A DNA stretch of 64,000 nt, taken from NCBI GenBank assembly GCA_005408345.1, contig SEMN01000142.1, positions 868,001 to 932,000 of the forward strand. Reading direction: 5' to 3'. A program made the translations under genes and the position numbers. This document shows positions 1-11,620 of the stretch, piece after piece (within the stretch, counting starts at the first letter, position 1; each line of letters opens with the position of its first letter). The notes below the pieces were generated by a model. The model did not search any database and was not told where the DNA came from. It saw only the letters and a program-made list of their open reading frames with translations. The DNA is from Macquaria australasica. Taxonomy: Eukaryota; Chordata; Actinopteri; Centrarchiformes; Percichthyidae.

Positions 1-104
1 GTTGGTGTGTGTGCGTGTGTGCTTGTAGCTCTACATCTGCCTGTCCCTGCCTGTGTGTGTATGAATGAGTCGCTCCCAGCATTTATGCATGTCTTTCTGT
101 GTGT

Positions 105-108
<4 letters not shown>

Positions 109-145
<37 letters not shown>
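109..145. repeat. (GT)n microsatellite
   Basis: Uninterrupted GT dinucleotide run. It lies in a wider TG-rich stretch from position 1 and produces a Val/Cys-repeat open frame that is not a gene. Confidence 0.98.
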
Positions 146-146
<1 letters not shown>

Positions 147-544
147 ATATGTGCTCATACCTCTATATGTTTTTGTAGAAAGCTGCTTTGAACCCTCCGG
201 GAAAGAAAACTCACTGAATAAAGGAAACCACAGCTTTAAAATTGTGTCTTTGCATTAAAGAGTTATACAATAGCAGCGGAATTTGTCAGAAACAAGAGAA
301 ATCTTTCTTGTGATAAGATCTAAAAATGTGTGCACACCTCATGAATGGAGTGCTGCTTAACATAATTAAAATGTTAGTTACAAGCTGGTATGTATCAATA
401 GATGTGGCATCTATCAACTCTCTGTTGCGCTCACTGAGACTATATCAAAAAGCTCTGCCATCATTAGAAAAAGATTTCTCACATTCTGTTTTTTTTTTTT
501 TTTGGTGATTACATATCCTTTGAGCTGCTGAGTTTTGTTATCAG

Positions 545-1751
545 AGGAAATAGTCAGTTGCTTTGTATTGTGATTTATAGACCTCCCAAGTCAAATGCTA
601 ATTTTATCTCTAATTATGCCTAAATATGATAGAGCTTAGATACTCTGTGATTTTAATATTCATGTTTGTTGTCCTTCAAATCCTCTCTCTATTGACTTCA
701 TTAATCCAAGTCAGTTAAAGGACTACACACGCAAAAGGACACACCCTGGACCTTGTTCTGTCATTTTTGTATTTGTTTGGATTCTTTAGAGGCAACTGAA
801 ATCTATGTATCTGATCGCCAAACTATCTCTTTCATTGTGTCAATTATACAACCACCTCAGACAGTGGACTGTAATTTAATTCTGCAACTCAGTTTTCAGA
901 GACTTTTCTAGCATCCATATTTTTAGGCTTACACCACAACTACTAACAATGACTTAGTTAGACAACAACTGTGAATATCATCCTGGATTATATTGCTCCT
1001 GTTACACTTGAGAAAAGCAAACCAAATGCATGTCTATGGCTTAATGAGGATACTCGCACTCTAAAAAGACAGCGTCGTAAAGCAGAGCGAAAGTGGAGAA
1101 CAACTGTCATCTCTTGACAAGCTTAACAATCTAATGTGTGCCTATCAAGTAGCTGTTAAAGATGCAAGAATGACTTTCTTTGCAGATTTAGTTGCAGACC
1201 ACCACCATAACCCTAGAGTGTTATTCAGTAACATTAATCTTGTTGTTAATCCTTATTCACATTCTGAACTTCGGTGCAGCCCTACTAGATGTGAAGAATG
1301 TCTTACTTAATTTCATAATAAGATCCCCGCACATCAACTTGTTAAGGCTATCTCTGTTATACCCTCAAAGCCACCCGTTATCTCTCATTTTGAGCCTCTC
1401 TTCTGCGAATCTAAAGGAAACAGTAAGAGGCCTGAAATCAACTATTTGTGCTCTAGATGTAATCCCAACACATTTCCTGAAAGAGGTCATTGACACTGTG
1501 GTTCCCTCCATTGTTTCTATTATAAATAGCTCATTAGTCACTGGAAACTTTCCATCCAGTTTTAAACATGGTGTCCTACAACCCCTCTTAAAAAAATCCT
1601 GTTTATCCAGCCAACTACAGGCCTATCTCTATTGGCATTTTTAATAAAGGTTTTAGATCAGATTTTAGATCTTGCTTTTGTTGCCTTGTGAAGCACTTTG
1701 TAACATTTGTTTTGAAAAGTGCTATATTAATGAAATTATTATTATTATTAT
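545..1751 (+). mobile_element. Decayed LINE (L2/CR1-type), endonuclease relic plus 3' tail
   Basis: Relic of a non-LTR retrotransposon. Translating in shifting frames gives apurinic endonuclease signatures in order: IYRPPK near 573-590, CDFNIHV near 646-666 (GDFNIHV in intact elements), GHTLDLVLS at 737-763 and VSD near 807-815. A linker follows with the PWLNED-type and RRKAERKWR-type phrases (about 1030-1110). The open frame 1192-1644 then carries DVIPTHFLKEV and NFPSSFKHGVLQPLLKK, which match the region before the reverse-transcriptase core. The core itself, including any FADD/YADD box, is missing: after about 1640 the sequence jumps to a 3' end of the GTGAAGCACTTTGTAAC type followed by (ATT)n at about 1734-1751. 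Stops and frameshifts are frequent, so it is dead. The family class is from remembered motif order; the exact clade (L2, Rex1 or other CR1-group) is not resolved. Confidence 0.85.
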
Positions 1752-3965
1752 GTCAGAAAGTAGAAATGACCCCCCCCAACAACCTGTTTTTAGGTGGTCT
1801 CAAGCACAGCACTAATCTTGATTCAATGTGGTCAAAATGAATCTAAAACAAATGGAAGAGGATTCAGCCCAGTTTCCGTTAGCACCACCGTCCTGCAGTA
1901 AACTGACAGTGATGGATGGATACTGAGAAAAAGATACATCAGCCACAACTAACCACATTAACCTCTCATGCCTCTGATGTCCTCATGCAGCCTGACCTCC
2001 GTCAAACACAAGGTTAACTTCCACAGCTTTTTGAGTTAATTTAGGGAGTCAGAGTGGTAGTGTATACCTTTTGACTCTACACCTTTCTGAATTTAAATAC
2101 AAAGCATGGCTGATTGAGAAAACCTGACTGTATCCAGATTTTTAGCTTAAAAATTACAGCAATTAAGGAACCGAATCCTCCTCTTTCTACAGTGTTTGAA
2201 TCTGTCATCAAAATGGCCAATCTGCGTTGATTTTTTTTTAACAGCTGCAAGGAGTAAGGCCTCAGAAATGCCAGATCTAAACACCCCATCATCACCGGAG
2301 ACGTGACCATCCATGTGTTCTTGTTGAACCAGAAAGTGACACACTAAATATTTGTGTTTAGTAAATTGCATTGAAGAGTTAAGCAGTTCAGCTGATTATT
2401 TTTCATGGCTCTGCAACTTCCAAATGTTTCCAATTGTGGTTTACATTTCACATATGTTTACAGGTCACGCATGAATGTGGATGAATTTAACAGAGATGCG
2501 TATCAATAGTGTTTGCACAGTAAGCCCTTGTACTGTGAGTTCAGCCAATCATTAAAATACTCAACAACATTCATTACATGTGATGAGAGCCACCCAGGAC
2601 CTGAACGCTGCAAGCATGCACACACAAATCCACAGTAGCACTGCTTGTAATTATGGCTGCGCTTTATGGTTGAGCTGTACAGCGTTGTCCTATTTATCGG
2701 AAGGGAAACCACAACCTGCTATAAACTGTGTGGACGTGTTAGTTTGACTTCAAATTAAAAAGCCCTTAATGTGGCTTCTGCTCATTATTACCAAATGCTG
2801 TAAGATTTTCCACAAGCCACGCCGTCTGTGGTTAACTGTAAACACTTTGTCAAAACACAATAAACAGCTGATTATTATTCTGGTAAAATATTACTAATAA
2901 TGGAATGCACGTGTGTCTGTGTTTATGTTTGCGTGTGTGTACAGAGTCCACACATTCAAATTCAGGCAATTAAAATGTTGTGAGCAGATCAAGTTTTGTT
3001 TCTGTGAAACTCTGTGTTTGAGGAGATTAGTGCTAAAAATGGAGCTGGGTCATCAAATGCCAGAAAAGACATTTCCCAACACCAGTACACAAAAAACAAC
3101 CACTGGCTCCTCTGAATTGGATGTGCTAGAGCCAATGCTCCATTTACTGACTTCATGGGAGTGACTGAGGCTTAAACAGGAATAAATGATGGGTAAAACC
3201 TCCAAAAGCCTGCAATCAAAGCAAGTTAACATCTTTATGATTTAATATGGTCTCATCTTGTAGCCACAGACAGCCCTGTTTAGTGCTGACTAGATTCCCT
3301 TCTTTTCTGTAATGTAGGACGAACTCAACACAATGACCCAGCAGGTGTTTAAGTTACATAATTCTGCATTCACGCAATGTCAGCAGAATGGGAAGAACAG
3401 GAAAACCTCCCGTTATTCTGACTTCCAAGATGGTAGCCCACACTGCTGGCCTTGTAGTCATAATTAAATTAAATTAATTAAATAGCCTAAATTTGATACT
3501 TTTGGTCTTAACGTGAAGAGATAAATACTGTGTATGGCTCCTTTAAATTAGCTGAATCAATTGTTCTAGTGTTAAGACTGGATTTTATTTTGATGTAACT
3601 ACCAGCAATGGCTTTGCAGCCATTTTGCCACAGGTATGTCGACTGTTCTTTTCACAATGTGGGAGATATTGTCTCTGTCAGAACGCCTAGGAGGCTGACA
3701 TGAGCTTTCATTCCGACACAGTTGCTCATAATTACAGTCTGACCAATATGTTGTAAACACATGTGACAAAGCCATGAAGTCCAAGCAAGAACTCCCTATA
3801 TAGACCTCTGACAGAGCACTATGAGGCTCAGTGACGGGTGTAAAAATTGCCAAATCATTGAAAGTTTCCAGGACACAGGGTGTTTCAACATTTGGAACCA
3901 CTGTGACTCTTCCTAGAGCTAATTACTGTGTGCCAACAGAAATAACCCTGTTGCATCTGTGCCAG

Positions 3966-3967
<2 letters not shown>
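1752..3967. other. Non-coding, nothing recognised
   Basis: No supported gene. Short open frames on both strands (longest 100 codons, minus, 3599-3901) show no recognisable domain, no convincing splice context and no low-complexity-free conserved motif. A C8 run lies near 1770. Confidence 0.6.

Positions 3968-4018
<51 letters not shown>
3968..4018. repeat. (CA)n microsatellite
   Basis: Perfect CA run of about 25 units. It accounts for the Thr-His and Val-Cys open frames that cross it on the two strands. Confidence 0.98.
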
Positions 4019-4020
<2 letters not shown>

Positions 4021-5539
4021 CATCTTACACACTCGCTCACACAAAAACAGGAGGTCCAATTTTGTCCCTTTTGCATTCAAGTGGTATATCAGCTGAGGGT
4101 CACTGTAGCTGTTCCTGCCGCCTACTGCACCTGATAACCGCCCTGGGAGCAAAAGACAAGCACACACAGAAACATCACCATATCTTGTCCTGTGAGACAT
4201 GAGATAGGGAGCAGTCACTTTTCCATTGGGCCGGCCACCGACTCTGTCAACCTCGTTCGCTGTCTGCCACACACACAGACACGAACATTTGCTGTACAAG
4301 GACATCCAGACAACTGGTGGCTGTGATAAATAAAGGAACCAAATGAAACACAACATTCACGTGGTGTTTCCTGTCAAGCCAGAGAAGGTCTTAATGCATG
4401 TCCTTTCCAAACTTAACATGAACCGACAGGAAGCTGGAACTCAAAAGTGTTCTTGTCAAATGCTGTATACACTGTAGATACAAGGTTATTAGCAATGTCA
4501 GGCTCCAGGTATTGGCTAATAAATAACAGAGAGAGAGGGTCAGAGAGAATATTTCAGCTTTACATTTTCAAGCTGTGTCTCTTAGGATGATCACACCCTG
4601 TAGTGCACTCATACCTCAATAGGCTGGGGACTGAATTCAGGAGATGAATGCATATACTCTGACAAGAGACTGCAGTTTACTAGTGCACTGAATACACTGG
4701 GGCAGTAGCTAATGCCAGATTAGACGAGGGAACATACAGGAACATACAATTTAAGGGAATTTGTTATTAGTAATTAAAGTGAAAGAAAAGGATAAAAAAA
4801 TGTTTAATTAATAAAAAGGCAAAGCTGAAACATATGCTAAAAAAGCAATCGGATTAACCTATAAATCGTGAGCAATGAACAGAAGATTCATCAGATCTGA
4901 TTATTTTTTCTTTGATTAGATTCAGATTTGCAGTGGAGGTTGTAGCCTTTGTGAATACACTCACTGATTTAATCAATGAAAATTCTTTGTTGTAGGATAT
5001 TTAGACTGTTTGGGAGTAATCATTCATCTAAATACAGACATATTACTGCATTTAGCAATAAAGTTACTGTGGATTGTGAAATACTTTTTTAAATGAGTGG
5101 ATAAACTCACTAATGCACTCTAGTTCTACTAATTATAGGTTAGTGGGCTGTAATGCAAAGGGGATGTTACTATCATCATTGTTACTATTACTAAAATTAC
5201 GCTGACTGTGGGGTAGTGTTGTGCACATTTTCTTAGAACTGAATTGCTTTTTTTTCCAGGAAGAATCTTTCCCAAAAGGCTACCCACCCAAAATTATATC
5301 ATTAAATTCAGTAACTTGTGAACTAAGTTGACATTAGTCAGGTGAAATGATAAAAACCTACATCCTACACCCATAATGACTACAGCCTGATTCTATTGAT
5401 CTCTCCTTTAGCTTTCATGGCTGCAATTTTCTGTGATTACTTCCTCTCCTCTAAAGATGAAAATGGTTTTCATACACACCAAAATGTCTTCTCATCGTCT
5501 GAGAATAGAGCTCCCGGGTTGGAGTATGGTATGTGATCA

Positions 5540-5541
<2 letters not shown>
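4019..5541. other. Non-coding, nothing recognised
   Basis: AT-rich sequence without a supported gene. A short GA run occurs near 4529-4540. I see no promoter, terminator or repeat-family signature. Confidence 0.55.
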
Positions 5542-5575
<34 letters not shown>

Positions 5576-5645
5576 TGTGTTTGTGTGTTACATGTATGCA
5601 TACATGCAGGTTGTAGGTTCGCGTGTGTGTGTGTGTGTGTGTGTG
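5542..5645. repeat. Compound (GT)n microsatellites
   Basis: Two GT runs (about 5542-5571 and 5622-5645) separated by about 50 bp that includes the short palindromic phrase CATGTATGCATACATG. Confidence 0.95.
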
Positions 5646-6449
5646 CAACAGCTGCTTCTCAGATCCATCTGTTTGAGCTCTCTCTGCCTTCAGGCTCTGC
5701 AGCTCATTCAGGGTCAAGCGTCTTTCAACGTTAACATTCAAAGTTTTCACTTTTCATTATGTGCAATTAAAACCAGAGGTATGTATTTCACACAATAACC
5801 TCAAAACTAGTAACTTTAATTGGTTAGTGACTGATAGTCTATTGTTCATTAAAAATATTTGAATGTTTCAGATGAGAGGCAGCGATATCCAGACAGTTCA
5901 TACCAGATGAACACTCTTGCCTTTCTAAAATTTTCTAGTAAATAACTCACAAATGCATTACTGACATTTTGAAAATGAGGATAAGACTACAAATTAACTA
6001 TACTACAGATTGGGTGGTAGATATGAAATGTATACTCACAATCAAACCACTATTGTTATCCTTGTAGATTTGCCTTACAAGAGACACATTATACAGTTCT
6101 GTATTCCTGAAACACCTCTGTTGTGTGACTATATGTATTAACATACAGTAGCTTATTAATCTAGCATTACAGCAGGAGTTGGGACTATTTTGACACACTT
6201 TGTTCTGGGACATTGTGAGACCTTGTTCCATAATGCCTTTGAGATTTAGCTAGGTGTTGGGGGTTCAGACCTGCTGATTTGTGCTGAGAATCAGCTCAAT
6301 ATTTTGCAATATTTTGCCATATTTGAGCATAAATGTTAGAACTGAACATACAGTACAGACAGAGAGCAGAAAAGTGGATTATAGCACATAACTTTGCTGT
6401 GAAACTGGACCGTCATTGCATCTGACAAGAATTTAAGTAACAAGAATTT
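5646..6449. other. Non-coding, nothing recognised
   Basis: No gene or known repeat that I can support. Confidence 0.5.
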
Positions 6450-6679
6450 AAAAGAATAGTTCGACTGAATTATTGCTTGGCTGTATAACATGTTGATAAA
6501 TGAGGTTTAGAGGTGCTAGTAGGGTAGGTTGAATTTTGTTACCTTTAGGCAGAGCCAGGCTAACTGTTTCCCCTGCTTCCAGTCTTTATGTTAAGCTAAG
6601 CTAACCATCTTCAGGCTCAGACTCTCGTCAAGAAAACAAATAATCGTACTTCCCAAAAATGTTGGAACTATTCCTTTAA
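6450..6679. mobile_element. Fold-back/MITE-like element, copy 1
   Basis: About 230 bp with matching ends: the left reads AAAGAATAGTTCGAC and the right end, reverse-complemented, reads AAAGGAATAGTTCC. Its inside carries the phrase GGCAGAGCCAGGCTAACTG followed by TATGTTAAGCTAAGCTAAC, shared with the copies near 29.1 and 52.4 kb. I know this phrase as a very common dispersed repeat in percomorph fishes; it has no coding capacity. The superfamily is not assigned. Confidence 0.75.
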
Positions 6680-7624
6680 GCTGACTGCAGCCACTGTTGT
6701 TCATAAACAAGGACAAAACTGCCAACTTTAAACAACCACCTTGCAAGCCTACAGGAATGAAGATAGAGGGACTAAGATACATTTTGGGTTGAGTATAATT
6801 TTAATGTTGCTGTTAAGTGGAACTTCGGCCATGTTTGTGAAAGGATGACAAGTTGAAAAGCATATGTTGACATTTTTGAAAATCTGGTTTCAGCCTAGGT
6901 TCAACAGCTGAAGAGAAGCAAGATCTCTTGTCGAATTGCACACAAATAAAGAGCGTGACGAAGAAAACAAAAAGGGTTAAAAAAAAAAGAGAGATAATGT
7001 TGCTCATTGTCAAGGGGGACAGATGACAGAGCGAAGAGAGAAAAGAACCAGAAAGAGACAGCGAAGGAAAGGGAGGGAGTTCCTGTGACTGAAAGTGAGA
7101 TTAGTTTTGGAGTTGTTCCTGTACTCATTTTAGGGGGATTTCCCGTCTGAACCACACAGCTGATTATACGAGGTCTTTAAACTTTAAAGGGCAATTGAGG
7201 AGAAAGAGAAGAGGACAGTGATGAAACTGACAGTGAAAGAGAAGTTGATGTTTGCATAATGACCACGGTGGTAGTGGTAGAGACGATGGGGATGAACATG
7301 AACAACAGCTTCTGATGAAGGAGGAGCAGGGAGAGGCTTGGAATAATGATGATGTGGGCATGAAGATAATATTAAAAATAACGATGAGGATCACTGATGC
7401 ACTGATCAGGCAGAGGTCGATCCTAAAGTAAATAGTCCTGTGACTCAGAGCTAGATGTTAAGACTTAGATTGCATCTTAGCTTGAGGCAAGTTAACAACA
7501 TAAGAGTCTAGCTGTCTGTCTATTTCAGCTTAAAGCTGAGATTAGATTGGCGCCAGTCACATGGATGCTCCAGGTGTGTGTGTTACACGTACTGCTTATC
7601 TAGGATAAAGGCAGAAATTCCATG

Positions 7625-7626
<2 letters not shown>
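6680..7626. other. Non-coding, nothing recognised
   Basis: Purine-rich on the plus strand around 6900-7330 (many GAGA/GAAG words), which generates Ser/Leu-rich minus-strand open frames. These show no domain and are not called. Confidence 0.5.

Positions 7627-7664
<38 letters not shown>
7627..7664. repeat. (GT)n microsatellite
   Basis: Perfect GT run of about 19 units. Confidence 0.97.
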
Positions 7665-7665
<1 letters not shown>

Positions 7666-8167
7666 CCTGTGTTCATTTGTATAACTGGTCAGAGTTGGTG
7701 GGTCGCAGATCTAGCCAGCCCTCCCCTCCACGCCCTCTCTTGTCCCTGGCATCGTTGGCGGTGGTCCATGCACTATGAACAAGCAGAAGAATATGAACAG
7801 TGAAGTCTCCCTCCAATAGAACAACTGCTGTCCAATGCACACACAGCGCTGGCCAACACTGGTTGTGCTGTTCGCAATGTTTTTGAAGTGTGAAATTAAG
7901 CCCAGATGCTCAATAAAGCAATGGGAACGAGGAGATTGTGTGTGTGTGTGTTTGTAAAGCAGAGATTCCCTGCCCAGGACTATTCATGCCAGACTTGAAA
8001 CAACTGTATCAGTCAGCCATGTTTTCACTGCGTTAATGTTTACTCAAAATCAATGTTAAATCACAACTCAAAACACATTTATCATCAAAAATGTGATCGA
8101 TGTGTCAGAAATGTCTGTGAGCAAGCTCAAAATCAAAATCAATCCTCTCCTCTCATAATCACGGGCG

Positions 8168-8198
<31 letters not shown>

Positions 8199-9739
8199 GT
8201 ATACAGTACATGCGGTACATTATTTCCGAGCTAGTAGTCCACCCTTAATCTTCCCTCTTATCTGGACCGGAGGGGTCAGAGACACACAGAGGAAGTGTTT
8301 CCACTGGAAAATTAGCTCACGAGACGGGAGTGTGTACGTAAAGACGCTCCGACATCTTGTGAGTTTCCGCCCCTGCCAATCACCAGTTGAAACGGAGTCA
8401 CACTGGTTGCCTATCTCTGTGTGGGTGTGGGTGTGGGTGTGTATGTGTGAGTGTTATCCACTTCCGTCTGTAATGTAATTTTAGAAGGAGCCAGGATGGT
8501 TTCCCTCACTCGCCCACCTGCCACACACACACATACTGGCAAGTGGAGTTCTCTGTTTTTGTCTTGGAGGTGATAAAAGGGCATTAGTTCCCAGATATGT
8601 TTCATTTGAAGTCCTAAACTAAATCTAAGAACATTAACCCCGATCTCCTTGCTTTCTCCAACTCCACCTGTTTTCATCTCACCCCCACCCACAGTATGTT
8701 TGAGCCCTATCTGCCCCCCCATTTTAATTGTGTTTTCTTGCGTATATGGTGATCTTATAGGAACACTTCATCTCACTCCATGGCACACCAATTAAGAACA
8801 GTGTCAGCTATCACTGGTCTGACTGGGCTTCTTATCACCAACCAAAGTGTGGCCTCTTGTGATCACTTCTGTTCCACTAGAGGAGACAGAGAGACCATCT
8901 AGTCTTATCTGGCTGACCACTGCTCGCTGAGATACAGCTGAAAGGCATCACGGAATAGTGTTTCTTTACAACATATCAACACCAACATGAGGTACATTGC
9001 TCCAGTACACAGGATATGATTAAACTATCCTTTGGTGGGGACAGGCAAGGCGGCCACTTTAATTCTTTTAACAAACTGACAGGTGGTCAACTTTCTGCAC
9101 ATGCATCATTAGACTATGACGCAAGTCCAGTTTATATCAACAAATTATGTAATCATGAGTCATTAAATAATCCTCAGTGATATAGCCTGTTTCTAGGTGA
9201 GAAAACATCAACATCAAAATTTAAAAAACAAACTTGGGAGATACATTTTTCACTTTGTTAGCAGCCCGCTCTTTAAAATACAAAATGTCATCAATAATGA
9301 AATTTAAATTACCTATTAACACTAGTGCATCAATGTAAATTCTTCCAGATTAGAAGAAAATTATAATATGCTGCTCCTACACTAAAGAACCTGTGTGCTA
9401 AAGCCAAGCTCCTAGGCTCCCACAAGGCTGAGTTTTGTGAACAGAACAAGTGGGTGAGATGTGATGTGCAGGCCGTGACCATTGGACAGAAATGGGAGTA
9501 AGCAACAGCTGACTGTTCACCAGCTGTGTAATAGACATAGAAATCACTGCTCCCTGGTGAAGCATCCATCCACTGTGAGGACAGCCTTGTCAATAGATAA
9601 GTCTACATTTCCTGAGGTGCAACATTTTTTATTGTGTTGAATTCCCCAGTCAAACAACCATCAGCTGTTTAAGCGCAGAGACACAAGTCAACATTTTATA
9701 AAATGGTGTTCTTTATGATGTGGCTGTGTTTTGACCAAG

Positions 9740-9741
<2 letters not shown>
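7665..9741. other. Non-coding, small simple repeats only
   Basis: Contains short GT/CA runs near 7938-7951, 8179-8198 and 8522-8533 and a GTGGGT minisatellite-like stretch near 8420-8440. Open frames here are short or repeat-driven. No gene supported. Confidence 0.5.
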
Positions 9742-9808
<67 letters not shown>

Positions 9809-9824
9809 TGTGTGTGTGTGTGTG
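9742..9824. repeat. Long (GT)n microsatellite
   Basis: GT run of about 41 units with one interruption (TATG near 9801). It is the longest dinucleotide tract in the window and is responsible for three overlapping His/Thr or Val/Cys open frames. Confidence 0.98.
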
Positions 9825-10833
9825 AAAGGGGGAAAGACAAATTGAACAATTTTGCAACCAGCATGACTTCACCACGGGGCGTGAGCCCGCCTTCAGTTTC
9901 ACTTCCAACCGGTGGGCACACATCCCATCCAGGGCACGGGCCAATCGTAAATGAGTAATCATCGTCGTGGAAACGTGCTGACAAATAGGCCGATGAAGTG
10001 GGAGTGACTGTGATTATAGTGAGGTCAAAACAATTAGCTGGGACCGCCTGACTGTTCATTGTGCTCATTCACACACAGCACTGTATGCATGTGCAAAACA
10101 TTATCCATGCGATAATCTTCATCCAAAGTGTAACTTTGTGTAAGGTAACTTAAACCCTCCAATGTAAAATCAGATGTAAACTCTGGTTAGTGAAGCAAGC
10201 ACAAAGTTTTCAGTTGCAGCACATATACTCCAAAACAGTCTGGCCAGGGCCAAGTTAACTGCAACTTTATGTTTTGCAGTTCCATCTCTGCAGAGTGTGG
10301 TATTACACTGTGTGTTGTAATGGAGTTGGGTTGCTTTTATATACATTTATTGTCTTCCACATTGCTATTTAGCTCTTTTTTTAAAAAAGGCTTTGTGTCT
10401 CCCATGGCACCCAAGCTCTTAATACTGTATGCAGGCATCTGATGCCAAAGACACCAGCGTTAGGCAACAGCAAGAGTGATTGGACTTACATTTGGCTGAG
10501 ATCCATTCAGCAGAGTGGAACACTACTAAATGTCACAGAAATTAGTTAGGACAGACAAAGCTACATGGATATCAAATAGAGTGGAGTCATACTGCCTGAG
10601 TGCTTCAGCGGTTGGCATAAATGTCTTTAAAAATGACTTAACTGTGAGATATAAATGTGTGGCTTGAAACACAGAGAGCTATTCCAGTGTCATTTCAGTA
10701 GAATAATCATTAAATAAATAACTTTAATGAGGGAGTCACACAGATTCAGTGCAATTAGTGAACACTTCTCTCAGTCCCACAGTAACGTCATATATCCTTC
10801 AGGGCTTGCCAACCTGTCCGTCTGTATTGTGTG

Positions 10834-11151
10834 AATCAGTGTATAATATGATTAACATATTCAGTACCCACTTGAAGTCATCAGTATTATTGGTACTTGG
10901 TGTTTGGCAAATAAATGTTACATCTCTAGTTCAGTTTGGTCTCATAGTAGTGGTGCTAGGAAGGACCATTATGTCATTGAAATTAAAGAGATTTAATGTC
11001 CTTGGGGATATGAATGCACTCAGTAAATGTCATGGCAATCAGTGTCTGTAGATTGTGCAAAATCTTGAACAGATGACATTTTGTGTCCAAAATGGGGTTT
11101 CTTCAAGGGTTCATCCTCTCTGAGCATAAATGTGCTAAGTTGCTTTCATGG
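10834..11151 (+). repeat. 318-bp repeat, copy A
   Basis: Aligns without any gap to 13686-14003 with roughly seven substitutions by eye. It abuts a family-X repeat copy, and its phrases (TGGTGCTAGG..., CATGGCAATC) resemble a diverged form of that family. The 100-codon open frame inside is shared between the two copies only because the DNA is, so I do not treat it as a gene. Confidence 0.85.
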
Positions 11152-11620
11152 CAGCTTTCATACAGTTGAAGCTGATGGGAATGTCATTAGTTTTGCAGGT
11201 ATTTGGTCATAAACCAAAGTATTGGACAAATTGGAAATGCAAACTGATGATGGCGCTAGAGGAAATGTCAAAGGATCACCAAAGTGATAACACTTCATTC
11301 GATCCAACACTTGTTGAGGCATTTCACTCAAAACCACAAATATCAACCTCATGGTGGAAAAAATGACAATCACCAAACCATCCAATAGATGTTGACATAT
11401 TTTACAGGATAAGTGAAAACTTTGACCTACTGGTGGCACTAGAAGAAAAGTCAGAGGATCACCAAAGTAATTAGGATTCATCCTCCGGGAACCATGAATA
11501 TCTGTACACATTTCCATGGCAATCCATCCAATCAATAGTTGTTGAGTTATTTCAGTCTGGACCAAAGTGGTGGACTGACCAATAGGCTGGTATTGCCATC
11601 CCTAGAGCCATAACCTCTCC
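11152..11620 (+). repeat. Dispersed teleost repeat, family X, copy 1
   Basis: Contains GATGGGAATGTCATTAGTTT, then AAACTTTGACCTACTGGTGG, GGATCACCAAAGT and CATGGCAATCCATCC, ending in GCCATCCCTAGAGCC. These blocks recur in the same order at 42.4 and 48.4 kb. I recall them as a very common non-coding repeat of percomorph genomes; the class is not assigned. Confidence 0.75.

Noticed and set aside
3831..4356. Overlapping frames of 123 (plus) and 145 (minus) codons
   Set aside because: Both depend on the CA microsatellite at 3968-4018 for their length and show no domain outside it.
9688..10068. 126-codon minus-strand frame and two overlapping frames of 70-88 codons
   Set aside because: All cross the long GT/CA microsatellite and are made of Thr-His or Val-Cys repeats.
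10749..11051. 100-codon frame shared with 13691-13903
   Set aside because: The sharing follows from the duplicated 318-bp DNA; no domain, and the differing bases show no bias towards silent sites that I can see.
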